A DNA stretch of 64,000 nucleotides from Sphingomonas ginsengisoli An et al. 2013. Lineage in GTDB: Bacteria; Pseudomonadota; Alphaproteobacteria; Sphingomonadales; Sphingomonadaceae. The stretch is taken from NCBI RefSeq assembly GCF_009363895.1, contig NZ_CP045434.1, forward strand, positions 1,116,001-1,180,000, written 5' to 3'. The position numbers and the translations under genes were made by a program. A model generated the notes under the pieces. It saw nothing but the letters and a program-made list of their open reading frames with translations. It did not search any database and was not told the DNA's origin. Positions 43,989 to 54,100 of the stretch are shown one piece after another (within the stretch, counting starts at the first letter, position 1; each line of letters begins with the position of its first letter).

Positions 43989-44846
43989 TCAACCGGGTCG
44001 AACAGCTATCGGGTGATGATCTTCGGGCGCAGGACTGGGAGTCGATGTTGACCGAGAGCCTGCTCCTGCCGCTGGAGCAACGGCACGGCCAACATCCCCA
44101 CCGCTTTGCGCGCCAGTCAGATCGTGCGCTCTATTCTCGCCACTGATAGGATTGGCCTGCTCAGGTGTTTTTGGCGCCGCGTTCTTGATAGACTCACGGA
44201 CTAGAGTGAGAATCTGAGGCGGCGTGCAAAGGTCTTCGTTGTCTTGCAGCTGATTTATCGCAAACACGAGCTCCGTAGGGGCATCGTCCATCACAGCACG
44301 GCGATGATTGCTCAGAGCAGTCATCGTCATCGTTCGTACCGACCCAATGTTTTCGGCACCGAAGAGAAAGCGCTGGTCGTAGATATCTAGCGACGACGCG
44401 GCGGCGCCAGTCACGAGCGAGAACCCAGTCAAAACGTCCGTTCGGTTATTTTGCTTTGCGAAAGCACCAAGACCGATGATGCCAGTGACCACCGCAGAAA
44501 CTGGCGCAATGAGGTCGCGGAGGACTCGCGTGTCGCGCTGATTGCGCCCCATTTGGTTAAAGTACTCGTTGCAGTTCGCTTGTATGAGCGCGAAACCGCT
44601 ATCGAGCACCCTATGCACTTTCTGCTCGTAAGCAGTTCCCGAGAATTGCTGCGAGGTCCGCGCTGCGAAAGCGATTTGTAAGTCGTTCGCAAAGATGGTT
44701 CGGAGACCCAACGAGCGGGGTGCTGGACCCGCGTACGCACCGCCAATTGGAGCGAACTCGTGGATACGCTCGGCTCCGCGAGAGCTGCTGCATGCTGAAC
44801 ACGACGAGAGAATTGCAGCGCTCAGCAGTACAGCTCTCGTGATCAT
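43989..44846 (-). CDS. Lipoprotein, unknown function
   Basis: 285 residues. A lipobox is visible (AAILSSC, lipidated Cys at 16), followed by ACSSSRGAE. The body is mostly helical with one hydrophobic stretch (APVSAVVTGIIGLGAFA) and a conserved-looking CNEYFNQMGRNQRDTRVLRD region. The C-terminus is low-complexity (Ala/Gly/Pro/Ser). It is probably anchored to the inner or outer membrane on the periplasmic side. It is next to the peptidase-transglycosylase gene and on the same strand, 69 bp upstream, so joint function with that enzyme or with the secretion system is possible. Confidence 0.65.
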   Translation of the reverse strand: MITRAVLLSAAILSSCSACSSSRGAERIHEFAPIGGAYAGPAPRSLGLRTIFANDLQIAFAARTSQQFSGTAYEQKVHRVLDSGFALIQANCNEYFNQMGRNQRDTRVLRDLIAPVSAVVTGIIGLGAFAKQNNRTDVLTGFSLVTGAAASSLDIYDQRFLFGAENIGSVRTMTMTALSNHRRAVMDDAPTELVFAINQLQDNEDLCTPPQILTLVRESIKNAAPKTPEQANPISGENRAHDLTGAQSGGDVGRAVAPAAGAGSRSTSTPSPAPEDHHPIAVRPG

Positions 44847-45055
44847 CGCTCAGCCCCCAGACTACAATCGAGTCGAGTACGCAGAACCGCTTTCCATATT
44901 ATCCTGAAGTAAGTAAACGGAATGTCAACCATGGTTTTATCGGGTAGGAGCTCTTGCCTCCTAAGCGAAGGCGCGCCCTCGGCAGTGGCTTGTTTGAGAG
45001 GATGATCACTGGATCTGCTGTTTCGTCTCGGTTTGCCTACTCGTGGAGGGTCAAC

Positions 45056-45943
45056 ATGAAGTTTGCGGCCTGCTTCCTGGTCCCACTCACTCTGATACCA
45101 ATTGCTAGGCTTAACGCGGCGACGGCTGAGGCGCCGCCCACAGTATCAGTTAGCTGCCCCAGCCGCAGCGCTGTTCTCGCTGCGCGCGCCTCTCTCGCGA
45201 ACTCCGAACGTTCAATTCCATTGCAACTACTCTCGGACGCTATGGACAGTCTGGAAAAGCACGGCTGCCGACCTGGACCGCGCGCGGAGGTCATGGTCGT
45301 GGATTTTGCGCTCCCCTCCGGCACGCCGCGATCTTGGTTAGTGAACGTTGTCACCGGCGCTGGTCAGGACGTGCCTTTCATCGTTGCCCATGGACAGGGC
45401 TCCGATCCTGATCAGAAGGGCCGAGCAGTTTTTTTTGGGAATATTCACGACAGTCAAATGTCTTCGCTAGGCGCCTTTGTAGGTGGCAGGGACGCGAAGA
45501 CGGATGCCCATCCTGACGCGGTGGTGCTTTACGGACTGGACGGACCGCTCAACGATCAGGCGCGATCAAGATTTATTTACCTCCACTCAACCTTCAACGA
45601 GTCTCCCGATTACGTGAGTGACGAGTATATTGAGGGCAATGGTCACAAGGCTGGACGGAGCTGCGGCTGTTTTGTTGTACAGCGCGATGCCTTCATAAGA
45701 AGGTTGAAACCCGCTGTCTCGAACGGTGGATTCATTTATGCCGGATACTCTGGAAGTATAGACACCCACCATCGCTTCTATCCGGGACCAAGAAGAGAAT
45801 GCGGGACTAATATCGATAGACGCTCAGCAAGCACCAATCGACTCCGTCGAGAAATTCGAGATAGACCAATTGGCGTCGCGGGCAGCGAAGAAGGCAAGCG
45901 TTCTAAGCGTGGGAGCGATGAGGCGCCTGGCGGCGCGCCCTAG
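45056..45943 (+). CDS. Secreted L,D-transpeptidase-like (YkuD_2) protein
   Basis: About 295 residues from the ATG at 45056, chosen for its GGAGGG box and signal peptide (MKFAACFLVPLTLIPIARLNAATA). Catalytic features of the murein L,D-transpeptidase catalytic family are IVAHGQGSDPDQKG, FIYLHSTF, EGNGHKAGRSCGCFVVQ with the likely nucleophilic Cys. These enzymes modify peptidoglycan cross-links. The C-terminal ~45 residues are Arg/Ser-rich and unusual. It is divergent from the lipoprotein gene. Confidence 0.78.
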   Translation: MKFAACFLVPLTLIPIARLNAATAEAPPTVSVSCPSRSAVLAARASLANSERSIPLQLLSDAMDSLEKHGCRPGPRAEVMVVDFALPSGTPRSWLVNVVTGAGQDVPFIVAHGQGSDPDQKGRAVFFGNIHDSQMSSLGAFVGGRDAKTDAHPDAVVLYGLDGPLNDQARSRFIYLHSTFNESPDYVSDEYIEGNGHKAGRSCGCFVVQRDAFIRRLKPAVSNGGFIYAGYSGSIDTHHRFYPGPRRECGTNIDRRSASTNRLRREIRDRPIGVAGSEEGKRSKRGSDEAPGGAP

Positions 45944-46493
45944 CCGGCGGGGGCTATTCGCGTCGATCCTGTAATCCAAGTCCTGACATCCACGAGGTCT
46001 GGAAGACAGACGCTGTGACTCATCAGAATGCGGCAACCACCGGCAACCAGAGAACGCCGCCAAACAGGCCTGAGCCAGTCACAAAAGCTAGATCGATGCT
46101 GCGGCAATCGCCCGCTGACCGCTCCACCATTCGGCTGAACAAGAACCGTGCGAGCAGGCCTTGAAGCGCGAATATTCCGAGGCTGCCTATCACGCCGTCC
46201 TCGACGATGCTGGACACGTGAGGAAAGATCGTATGGGGGATTAACAAGGGCCAAGATCGGCCGGAGGATACTTATTAGATATTCTCGCCAAGTCATTAGC
46301 CGACTTGTCGGCGCCACTGTCGCCGCTATTGGGCTCGCATGCAGCGAGCGACAGACGGCCAAATATCGAAACCAATCTCATAAGTGCCGCCCCCTTAACA
46401 TTTCATAGGTTAAACACTAAAATTGTGGTCAACCTTACTTGCCTTGTTCGCTGGACGCGTTAGCGTCCGCTGAATCAAGACAGGGGAACCAGC
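45944..46493. other. Intergenic region with one doubtful membrane peptide
   Basis: About 550 bp. On the minus strand, 46023-46247 encodes a hydrophobic 74-codon frame from a TTG (SLGIFALQGLLARFLF, then LAFVTGSGLFGGVLWLPVVA) that might be a small membrane protein; there is no ribosome binding site. The 46384-46440 stretch is AT-rich and probably holds the promoter of the DUF6232-SIR2 pair. Confidence 0.4.
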
Positions 46494-46862
46494 GTGACAA
46501 CTTACCAAAGGGGTAACATCTCTGTTGACCGCTATTTCGCACGGTTCGGTTCCAAGAGTTACGCAATCAACAAGATGAACACCGTTGAGATCCGAGAACA
46601 GCAACCAAGGCACGGGGCAGCCACCCTCCTAGTAGGCGTCGGCGCAATCGTGCTTCTTGGTAACCTCGCACCTGGCAATCAAGGTTGGATGGTCGCCGCC
46701 ATATTCTTGGCTCTTGGCGCATATCTCTGGATTAAGGCTAAAGCTGTTTACCGGCTTTTCCTTATGACATCGAGCAACAAGGTCCAAGCCTACCAAAGCA
46801 AAGATGCGAGCGAAACCACTGCGCTTCGGCAAGCCGTTGAAGGCGCAATGATGGGGCGTTGA
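46494..46862 (+). CDS. DUF6232-like membrane protein, partner of SIR2
   Basis: 122 residues from a GTG with a GGGGA box. An N-terminal soluble beta section (YQRGNISVDRYFARFGSKSYAINKMNTVEIRE) is followed by two transmembrane helices (AATLLVGVGAIVLLGNLA and GWMVAAIFLALGAYLWIK), then a C-terminal soluble part. This layout fits DUF6232. It is 8 nt upstream of the SIR2-like gene and almost certainly in the same operon. It may tether the NAD-cleaving partner to the membrane or sense infection there. Confidence 0.72.
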   Translation: MTTYQRGNISVDRYFARFGSKSYAINKMNTVEIREQQPRHGAATLLVGVGAIVLLGNLAPGNQGWMVAAIFLALGAYLWIKAKAVYRLFLMTSSNKVQAYQSKDASETTALRQAVEGAMMGR

Positions 46863-46870
46863 GCTAAGCG

Positions 46871-47902
46871 ATGTTCAAGTACCCCACAGTTTTCGTGATC
46901 GGCGCGGGAGCTAGTGCCGAGGTCAACATGCCGGTTGGCAATCAGTTGGCCGTAAAGATTAGTGAGTTACTGAATTTCCGCTTTAAGTTCGATCAGATCG
47001 AGTCGGGAGATCCCGCGGTTTTCTTCGCAGCGCGTGCGGCAATTGGCTCGAACCGGATGCAAATCGACAATGAGATATACGTCGCCGGTAACCGGGTCAG
47101 CCAAGCATTGGTTGTTGCTCCGTCAATCGACACGTTTGTTGAGAATTTTAGTCACGATCAGACGCTTGTTGCGGTCAGTAAGCTCGGCATCGCTAAGGCA
47201 ATTCTACAGGCTGAAAAGGGCAGCGCTCTTTTTGCGAATTCTAATGGATTGGACCTTCGCCGAGTGCGCGGAACGTGGTTTGCCAGCTTGGCTGAAAAAC
47301 TGTTTTCGGGCGTGTCTGCGCGCGACATCAAGTCAGCCTTCAAGAATGTGACTTTTGTCACCTTCAACTATGACCGATGCCTCGAGCTATTCCTGCACGC
47401 CGCACTCATTCAATGGTTTGGGATCGACTCGAACGAGGCCCGGGACGTCCTTAGCGGCGTACGCATTTACCACCCATATGGTCGGCTTGGTTCGATATGG
47501 GCAACGAACGGCACTGCGATTCCGTTTGGTGGCGAAAACGTTGAGTTACGTGAGGTCGCTGACGGCTTGATGACCTATTCGGAAAGCACGCGGGATGCAG
47601 CGCTCGCCGCTGCAATTCACCATCAGATGCGAGAAGCGCGAAACCTGATATACCTCGGCTTTGCTTTTCACGAACCAAACATGCAACTGCTTACCGTTGG
47701 TCGCCACCCTAATCATCCCTTCCCAAGGATCATCGCTTCAACCTACGGTTTCTCAAAGCCCGATACCGCCGTCATCGAGGCACAGATTGCAGACGTCTAT
47801 GGTATGACATCGGGCGAGACAGGCGGTATGATCCTTACGCATGCCGGGAAATGCGTCGAAATCTTCAATCAATACGGTAAAACGATGATGGTTGCCGCCT
47901 GA
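46871..47902 (+). CDS. SIR2-like NAD-binding protein
   Basis: 343 residues. SIR2-like features are FVIGAGAS (11-15 for GAGAS), a VAPSIDTFVENF segment, VTFVTFNYDRCLELFL (FNYD at 165-168), and IYHPYGRLG with a His (201) at the expected catalytic position. The C-terminal half ends AIIEAQ-like helices around DTAVIEAQIADVYG. Family members in defence systems deplete NAD+ when triggered, causing growth arrest; some are only scaffolds. The short gap to the DUF6232 gene suggests a two-gene system. Confidence 0.85.
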   Translation: MFKYPTVFVIGAGASAEVNMPVGNQLAVKISELLNFRFKFDQIESGDPAVFFAARAAIGSNRMQIDNEIYVAGNRVSQALVVAPSIDTFVENFSHDQTLVAVSKLGIAKAILQAEKGSALFANSNGLDLRRVRGTWFASLAEKLFSGVSARDIKSAFKNVTFVTFNYDRCLELFLHAALIQWFGIDSNEARDVLSGVRIYHPYGRLGSIWATNGTAIPFGGENVELREVADGLMTYSESTRDAALAAAIHHQMREARNLIYLGFAFHEPNMQLLTVGRHPNHPFPRIIASTYGFSKPDTAVIEAQIADVYGMTSGETGGMILTHAGKCVEIFNQYGKTMMVAA

Positions 47903-48085
47903 TGTTTCGCGTTGCCGCGCTCCCCGTTGGTGAGCGCGAGCATGAGCCTATTGTATATTTCATGCATCTACTGACCGAAAAGTCCGCAGTGGGTCGAATG
48001 CAGGCGTTTGTTGACGCGTCTTGGGTCGTGCCGCGATTGACCATTAGAGCGAACAATTGGCCGAGAACGCACACCTTAGAGCGTC

Positions 48086-48679
48086 TCAGTCGTGTACCAA
48101 CCAGTCAGTATTTCGGATCGCTACCATGCCGTCGGCACCACGCGTGACCTCGTAGGTGCCCGCCAATCGTCGCGCGTACTGCGGTCCGAGCGGCGACTCT
48201 CTGTCTTGAGGAGCCGGCTCACCCATTCCTTTATTCATCAGGGCAAGCAGCAGCGTACTCTCGGCAAGCGACAATGCCTTGATGTTCGTAAGGCCGCTCT
48301 TGGCTTCTTCAGCGACGTTGTCCTGCCGCCCGTAAGTTTGCAGCAGCCGGATGCCAAACTCGAGCATGCGCGGAGATGCCGGTCCCTTGAAGAGCGCTTC
48401 GAGAATACGCTCCGCATAGGCGTCGGCGACTGCCATCGACATGCGTTCGCCATCTCGGTTGACGGCGATGCGCTTCGCGAGAGCTTTTCGGAGGGCGCTC
48501 TCGAGCGTGCTGCCTCGCGGACGTCCGCCGCCCTTGTTACCCATGCCGAACTGGGTACGAACAGGCGGGTTGCAAAAGCCCCCTTCGTTGTTTCCCTTAT
48601 AGAGTTCGGAACGGGGTTTCCGCCGTTTGGGCCGGCGCGTGTTCTCATCCTTGGAGTGAACATCCGGCTTCTTGCTCAC
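48086..48679 (-). CDS. DUF5681-domain protein
   Basis: 197 residues from the GTG at 48679, which overlaps the methyltransferase stop (GTGA). The motif PPVRTQFGMGNKGGGRPRGS is the DUF5681 signature, preceded by a basic N-terminus; the rest is helical (LAKRIAVNRDGERMSMAVADAYAERILEALFKG). Such genes lie near terminases or methyltransferases in prophages and mobile elements, and may act in DNA packaging or binding. The longer frame to 48901 is a shadow of the methyltransferase. Confidence 0.75.
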   Translation of the reverse strand: MSKKPDVHSKDENTRRPKRRKPRSELYKGNNEGGFCNPPVRTQFGMGNKGGGRPRGSTLESALRKALAKRIAVNRDGERMSMAVADAYAERILEALFKGPASPRMLEFGIRLLQTYGRQDNVAEEAKSGLTNIKALSLAESTLLLALMNKGMGEPAPQDRESPLGPQYARRLAGTYEVTRGADGMVAIRNTDWLVHD

Positions 48680-49995
48680 AGGCCTCCCTCCTGACGGGAA
48701 GCTTTCAGGTCCGACCAGACCATTCCGGAGGAATGAATCGGATCTACACCCATCTGCTCGCTGAGGCGCCTGATCGCCAGATCGGCGTACCACGGGTCGA
48801 TTTCCATCCCGAAGCCGCGACGCCCCACTCGATCGGCAGCGAGCACCGTGGTGCCGGAGCCAAGAAAAGCATCGAGAACGACGTCTCCTTCGTCGGTACA
48901 ATCAAGGATAGCGTCCGAAATCATGCTCACGTTCTTGGCCGTGGGATGACTTTTCAACTCTGCGTGGCCGTTACCGAACGCTGAGGGCGCGTCATAACGC
49001 CACAGGTTCGTGCGGTTGCGACCGTACTTGCCGAGGCAAACGTTGTCCTTAGTTTTGCCCCCGGGCACGCGAAACACGCACACCAGTTCGTGCTGGCTCC
49101 TGTATGGCGAGCCGAGCCTGCCCGACTGCTTCGCCCAGACGCAGATATTGACGAGTTCACCCACCTCATTCTTGCCGGCCTCAAGCATCACGTCCACGCT
49201 GCGCCAGTCGATGAATTGGTAGATCAGCGTCCCCGGCGCGCAGCAGGACGCCTGGTTGCGCAGAACTCCCTTGGTAAAGGCGAGGAACTCTTCGCGAGTC
49301 ATCTCACCGGCGCACTCGTGAAAGTCAGGATGTTTGGTTTTGCCTCGGCCCGAGATGAAGCTTGCCGGCAGATTCCACGGCTGGTCCGAGATGACCGCCC
49401 GCGCACATTCTCGGTCCAACAACAGCTCAAAACTCGACCGCTGCTTGGCGTCCAGGCAGCCAATGCGGTGCTTGTCTCCAAACGTGAAGACGTCGCCGGG
49501 GCGGCAAGTGGCAGGGCTATTTCGGTGGGGCTCGGGCACCTGCTCAACAGACGCATCCCCTTGGTCAGTCCCGAAGAGAACCTCATCCATCTCCGGCGTT
49601 TCGAAACCAAGCTCGATCGGCGAGATCCCTACCTCGAGCGTCCTGATCAGCTTGATCTCGCGGGACAGGAGTTCCACGGACCACTCGCCCTTATCCGAGA
49701 TGCGGTTGTCGGCGATCCGGTAAGCCTTCTGCTCAGCTTCACTGAGGTGCGGCAGGATCACCGCCGGAATGCTAACGAGACCGAGCCGCATTGCGGCGAG
49801 ATGCCGCGCGTGACCAGCGATCAGCTCGCCATCGGGCGCGACGAGGACCGGATTGATCATTCCGAACCGCCGGAACGAGGCCTCGAGCATCGCAAGCTGC
49901 TTCTCCGGATGCAGCTTCGGGTTTTGCGGATAGGGCTTGATGTGCTCGATCGGCAGTTCGACGATCTCGAGAGCGCATGTGCGAACCTTGGCCAC
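48676..49995 (-). CDS. ParB-like domain fused to a beta-class DNA methyltransferase
   Basis: 439 residues. An N-terminal ParB/sulfiredoxin-like domain (about 10-105, HIKPYPQNPKLHPEKQ, then ELIAGHARHLAAMRLG) is followed by an adenine/N4-cytosine methyltransferase: motif IV VISDQPWNLP (about 199-206) before motif I DAFLGSGTTVLAA (about 374-386). The usual DPPY is DQPW here. Further conserved parts include KSHPTAKN. The order places it in the beta class. Enzymes of this type in phages protect DNA from restriction. It is coupled to the DUF5681 gene. Confidence 0.85.
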   Translation of the reverse strand: MAKVRTCALEIVELPIEHIKPYPQNPKLHPEKQLAMLEASFRRFGMINPVLVAPDGELIAGHARHLAAMRLGLVSIPAVILPHLSEAEQKAYRIADNRISDKGEWSVELLSREIKLIRTLEVGISPIELGFETPEMDEVLFGTDQGDASVEQVPEPHRNSPATCRPGDVFTFGDKHRIGCLDAKQRSSFELLLDRECARAVISDQPWNLPASFISGRGKTKHPDFHECAGEMTREEFLAFTKGVLRNQASCCAPGTLIYQFIDWRSVDVMLEAGKNEVGELVNICVWAKQSGRLGSPYRSQHELVCVFRVPGGKTKDNVCLGKYGRNRTNLWRYDAPSAFGNGHAELKSHPTAKNVSMISDAILDCTDEGDVVLDAFLGSGTTVLAADRVGRRGFGMEIDPWYADLAIRRLSEQMGVDPIHSSGMVWSDLKASRQEGGL

Positions 49996-50093
49996 TCATC
50001 TTCTCCTGCTTGTGGAGAAGCGGGCCTATCTATCGACGCGTGCGCCTCGGGATCAAAAGTATGTAACGGCAGGCCGGTCCGGCAGTCAGTTCG

Positions 50094-50975
50094 TCATCCG
50101 AGCTGCCGACGCTGCTTTATGGCCCACATGCAAGCGCTTCGAAAACCACGCCGCTTCGCGGGGTCTTCCTCAAACTCAAGGAAAAATGCCTCGACCATCT
50201 TCGTGAAAGCGGTCTGAGGCTCGCCCATATAAATACGATGCTCGCGTACCGAATGTGTCGGCACCTGATTGGTTAGACGCTCGTAGACTTCTGCTAATCT
50301 TTGAACAGCCTGCATCTGCCCAGAGTCACTCTTAGTGCCTCGCTGTTTTCGCAGCTCCCCGCAACTTCTCTTGCAATTGGCTGCAAGCCAACTCAGTGTG
50401 CCGGAGAGCAGCAGTCTGCCATGATCTCCCTCGCGTCGTATGGGCTCGTCTTCCTGATGGACGATAAGCAACCACTCGGCCGACTGAGGCAAATTTGCCA
50501 GCATAACGCTGAGCTTTTCGAGCGAATTGACGAGCTTCTGTATGACCGCCGCTTCGGTCAACGCTGTTGCGGCGCAATCAGAAAATGCGAGATCTTCAGT
50601 CAATTCGATGATTGCACGAGCCAGTGTCGACATGTGCAGCCACTCTTCAGCATTCTGATCAAAATGCAGCCAAAGTTCCTCCTCATTGACGCCAATGCGC
50701 TTGATCAAGACACGCGTGGAGTCCGCTGTGGCACCCAATCGCCTGAGTGTCTCGGTCACGTCCGGGCGCGAGGGTCTGCCAGCCTCAAGTGCGCGCGAAA
50801 GCAGGTACTCGCTAAGCACCTCTGCGAGTAACTGCTCACCTAATACACGATCGACTTGCGCGCCATCTTCGAGCGGCTTTAGCACACGGCTTATTGACTC
50901 GCTTGAGATAGCCGAGCGATCCTTCTTGAGGGGGAGTGCAGCCCCGAAAGCTGACCTCGGTCGTCGCCTTTGCAA
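50094..50975 (-). CDS. Hypothetical protein upstream of the methyltransferase
   Basis: 293 residues from a TTG with a GGGGAGGG box. It is largely helical (LLAEVLSEYLLSRALEAG, LHFDQNAEEWLHMSTLARAIIELTEDLAFSD) with no recognised domain. It lies 98 bp upstream of the ParB-methyltransferase on the same strand, so it could be the first gene of a phage-like operon with those two. There are no signal or membrane segments. Confidence 0.55.
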   Translation of the reverse strand: MQRRRPRSAFGAALPLKKDRSAISSESISRVLKPLEDGAQVDRVLGEQLLAEVLSEYLLSRALEAGRPSRPDVTETLRRLGATADSTRVLIKRIGVNEEELWLHFDQNAEEWLHMSTLARAIIELTEDLAFSDCAATALTEAAVIQKLVNSLEKLSVMLANLPQSAEWLLIVHQEDEPIRREGDHGRLLLSGTLSWLAANCKRSCGELRKQRGTKSDSGQMQAVQRLAEVYERLTNQVPTHSVREHRIYMGEPQTAFTKMVEAFFLEFEEDPAKRRGFRSACMWAIKQRRQLG

Positions 50976-51194
50976 AACCCTCCCCTACGCAGTCTGATCG
51001 AACTGCGTCCCGTATAGTTTGCGAAAGTTCCCGTTTCCAAATTCCCGCGCTGCTTGCGCCAAGGGCGGAATTTTGCCGTTCCTTCGGAAGCGCGTGACGT
51101 CCTTGTCAGTCTAAATCGCGATACTTTCCCGTTTTTTTGACTTCAGCGCACAGAGACGATTTCGCTCCCGACTGGCAGGCGCGCCACCTGCCGG

Positions 51195-54100
51195 TCAGGC
51201 CATCGCCGCGAGCAGTTCCTCGCTGCGGGCGAGGCGGTCGGCGTCGGTGTCGAGCGCCTCGCGCAGCAGGAAGCGGTCGCCCTTTTCCTCGAGTTCGACG
51301 GGCAGGTCGGACGGAGTGCGACCCCGACGCGGCGTGAAAGCGATGGCGGCGGGGCCGGCGTCGAGCCGGGCGATGCCCGCGGCGCGGGCGAGGACGCGGA
51401 GACGCGCGGCGACAAGCATCCGCTCGACCTGTGCCGGGAGTTCGCCGAAGCGGTCGGCCAGTTCCGCCTCGAACCGTTCGAGTGCGCCAAGGTCGGCGAG
51501 CCGCGCGAAGCGAGCGTAGAGCCCGACCCGGATTTCCTCGTCGGGGATCCAGCTTGCCGGCAGGTGGCCGATGTCGCCGAGATTAAGCTCGGGCACCCAG
51601 TCGTCGGCCGGCTCGCCGCGCGCTTCGCGGAGCGCGCGTTCGAGCAGATGCTGGTAGAGGTCGACCCCGATTAGCTTGACGTGGCCCGACTGCTCGTCGC
51701 TCAGCAGGTCGCCGGCGCCGCGCTGGTCGAGGTCGCGGGCGCTGATCTCGAACCCGGCGCCCAAGCGGTCGAACGCTTGCAACGTGGCGAGCCGGGCGCG
51801 GGTGCGCGGGGCGATCTCGGCGCCCTCCTCGGTCAGCAGATAGATTTGCCCGCGGCGGGAGCCGCGCCCGACCCGGCCGCGCAACTGGTGAAGCTGCGAC
51901 AGGCCGAAGCGGTCGGCGCGCCAGACCAGCATGGTATTGGCGCGGGGCACGTCGAGCCCGGCCTCGATGATGTTGGTGGCGAGCAGCACGTCGCCCTCGC
52001 CGCCGGCGAAGCGGACCATCACCTCGTCGATCTCGGCGGCGGGCAATTTGCCATGGGCCTGGAGCAGTTCGAGCTCGGGCGCGGCCTTGGCGATGCGCTT
52101 CGCCATGTCGGCCATGTCCTCGATCCGCGGCACCACGACGAAGCTTTGCCCGCCGCGCTGATGCTCGCGCAGCAGCGCGGTGCGCACGCTCGCCTCGTCA
52201 TAGCCGGCGATGGTGGTGCGAATGGGCTGGCGACGCGCCGGCGGCGTGCCGAGCACCGACACCTGCTGGAGCCCGATCAGCGCCATCTGGAGGGTGCGGG
52301 GAATCGGGGTCGCGCTGAGCGTCAGCACATGTCCCGCGCCGAGCGCGCGCAGCTTGGCCTTGTCGGCCGCGCCGAAGCGCTGCTCCTCGTCGACGATGAC
52401 GAGCGCAAGGTCGGCATAGCCGACCGCCTTGCCGGCGACCGCGCCGGTGCCGACGACGACGCGAATGCTGCCGTCGGCGATGCCGACAAGCATGCGCTTG
52501 CGCTCGCTTGCGGAGGTCAGCCGCGAGAGGCCGCCGACCTCGATTCCGAGCGCACCAAAGCGTTCGCGCGCGGTTTCGAGATGCTGGCGGGCGAGCACCG
52601 TGGTCGGGGCGGCGATGACCACTTGGCGCCCGGCGAGCGCCGCCATCGCCGCCGCGCGCAAGGCGACCTCGGTCTTGCCGTAACCGACGTCGCCGATCAG
52701 CAGCCGGTCCATCGGCTTGCCCGAGGCGAGGTCGCCGCGGATGGTCTCGATTGCGCGGGCTTGGTCGGCGGTTTCGGTGAAGGGGAAGTCGGCGGCGAAC
52801 TGTTCGTAGCGTGCCGGGTCCGGTTCGAGTGAGGGTGCCTCCAGCTTTTCGCGTTCGGCGGCGAGCGCGACCAGTCCGCGCGCGGTTTCAGCGATGCCCT
52901 TGAGGATGTCGAGCCGGCGCTTCTCCCAGCTCGAGCCGTCGAGCTTATCGAGCGTCACGGCGTCCTCGTCGGCGCCGTAGCGCCACAGCCGGTCGGCCTC
53001 TGCGACCGGGACCAGCCGGCGGGCATCGCCCGCGAACCGCAGGACGATCGCCTCGCCCTCGTCGTCGAGCGATTGGAGGCCGGTGACGACCCCGATGCCG
53101 TGATCTTCGTGCACCACAACATCGCCGAGCCGCAGCTCAGGCGCCTGGAGCATCGCCAGCGGATCGCTGAGCGCGGCCGCGTCGTCGCGTTGCGCGCGGC
53201 TGCCGAGGAGATCGGCCGCCGCGACCACCACGAGACCGGAACGCCGAAACCCGCGCAGGAAGGGCGCGGCGAGCGTCGCGACGGCGCCGGGTTCGAGCGT
53301 GGCGGCGTCGCTCCACCGTTCGAGCGGTTGAAGTTCCTGCTTGAGCTTGCGCGCGATTCGCGGCGCCAGGAAACGCAGGTCGCGGGGGGTGCCGGCGATC
53401 AGTAATCGCTCGCCGGCGGCGAGTGTGTCGCGCGCGAAACGGAGAAAGGCGCGGTCGGGGGCGCGCTGCTCGGCGAAGCGCGGCGGTGGCTCACTGTCGC
53501 CACCGGCGATGGCGAGCGGTTCGTGGTCGGCCACCGCCGCCTGCCAGCGCTCGTCGGGGCAGATGTCGCGGAGCGCGCGGCGCGGGCGGCGCTTGCCGGC
53601 GTCCTTGGCGAGATCGAGGAAGCGGCGACGGCGGCCGTCGGCCTTGTCGGCCAACGCGAGCAGCGCGCCCGGCAGGTGGTCGAGCAGGGTCGCGCCGTCC
53701 CCAAGCGCCGGCTCGCTCACCCGCCCGAGTTCGAGCCGGTCGCACTCGTCGACGGTGAGCTGGGTGACGGCGTCGAAGGCGCGGATGGCGGTGACCTTGC
53801 CGTCGGCGACCTCGATCCGGAACGGCTGGTGAGTGTCGGCGGGGAAGACGTCGAGCACCTGGCCGCGCAGGCCGACCTCGCCCGGCTCGTCGACCCGGTC
53901 GTCGGCGACATAGCCGAGCTCGATCAGCTCAGCAGCGAGCGCCTCGAGGCTGCGTTCCTGGCCGGGCGTGACGATCGGGGGCGAGGTGGCAAAAGCGGCC
54001 GGAGGCGCGGTCAGCCGCGCCGCCGCTTCGCCGCTGCTGACGAGCATGATCCGGCGGCGGTCGGGCCTGGTCAGCTCGACATGGACGTGGCGGAGGACCG

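Noticed and set aside
45429..45436. T8 run in the L,D-transpeptidase-like gene as a programmed frameshift site
   Set aside because: The reading frame continues intact through the run and the catalytic Cys motif follows in the same frame.
51681..52832. A 383-codon plus-strand frame across mfd
   Set aside because: Antisense of mfd with Ala/Gly/Arg-rich composition typical of GC-rich shadow frames.
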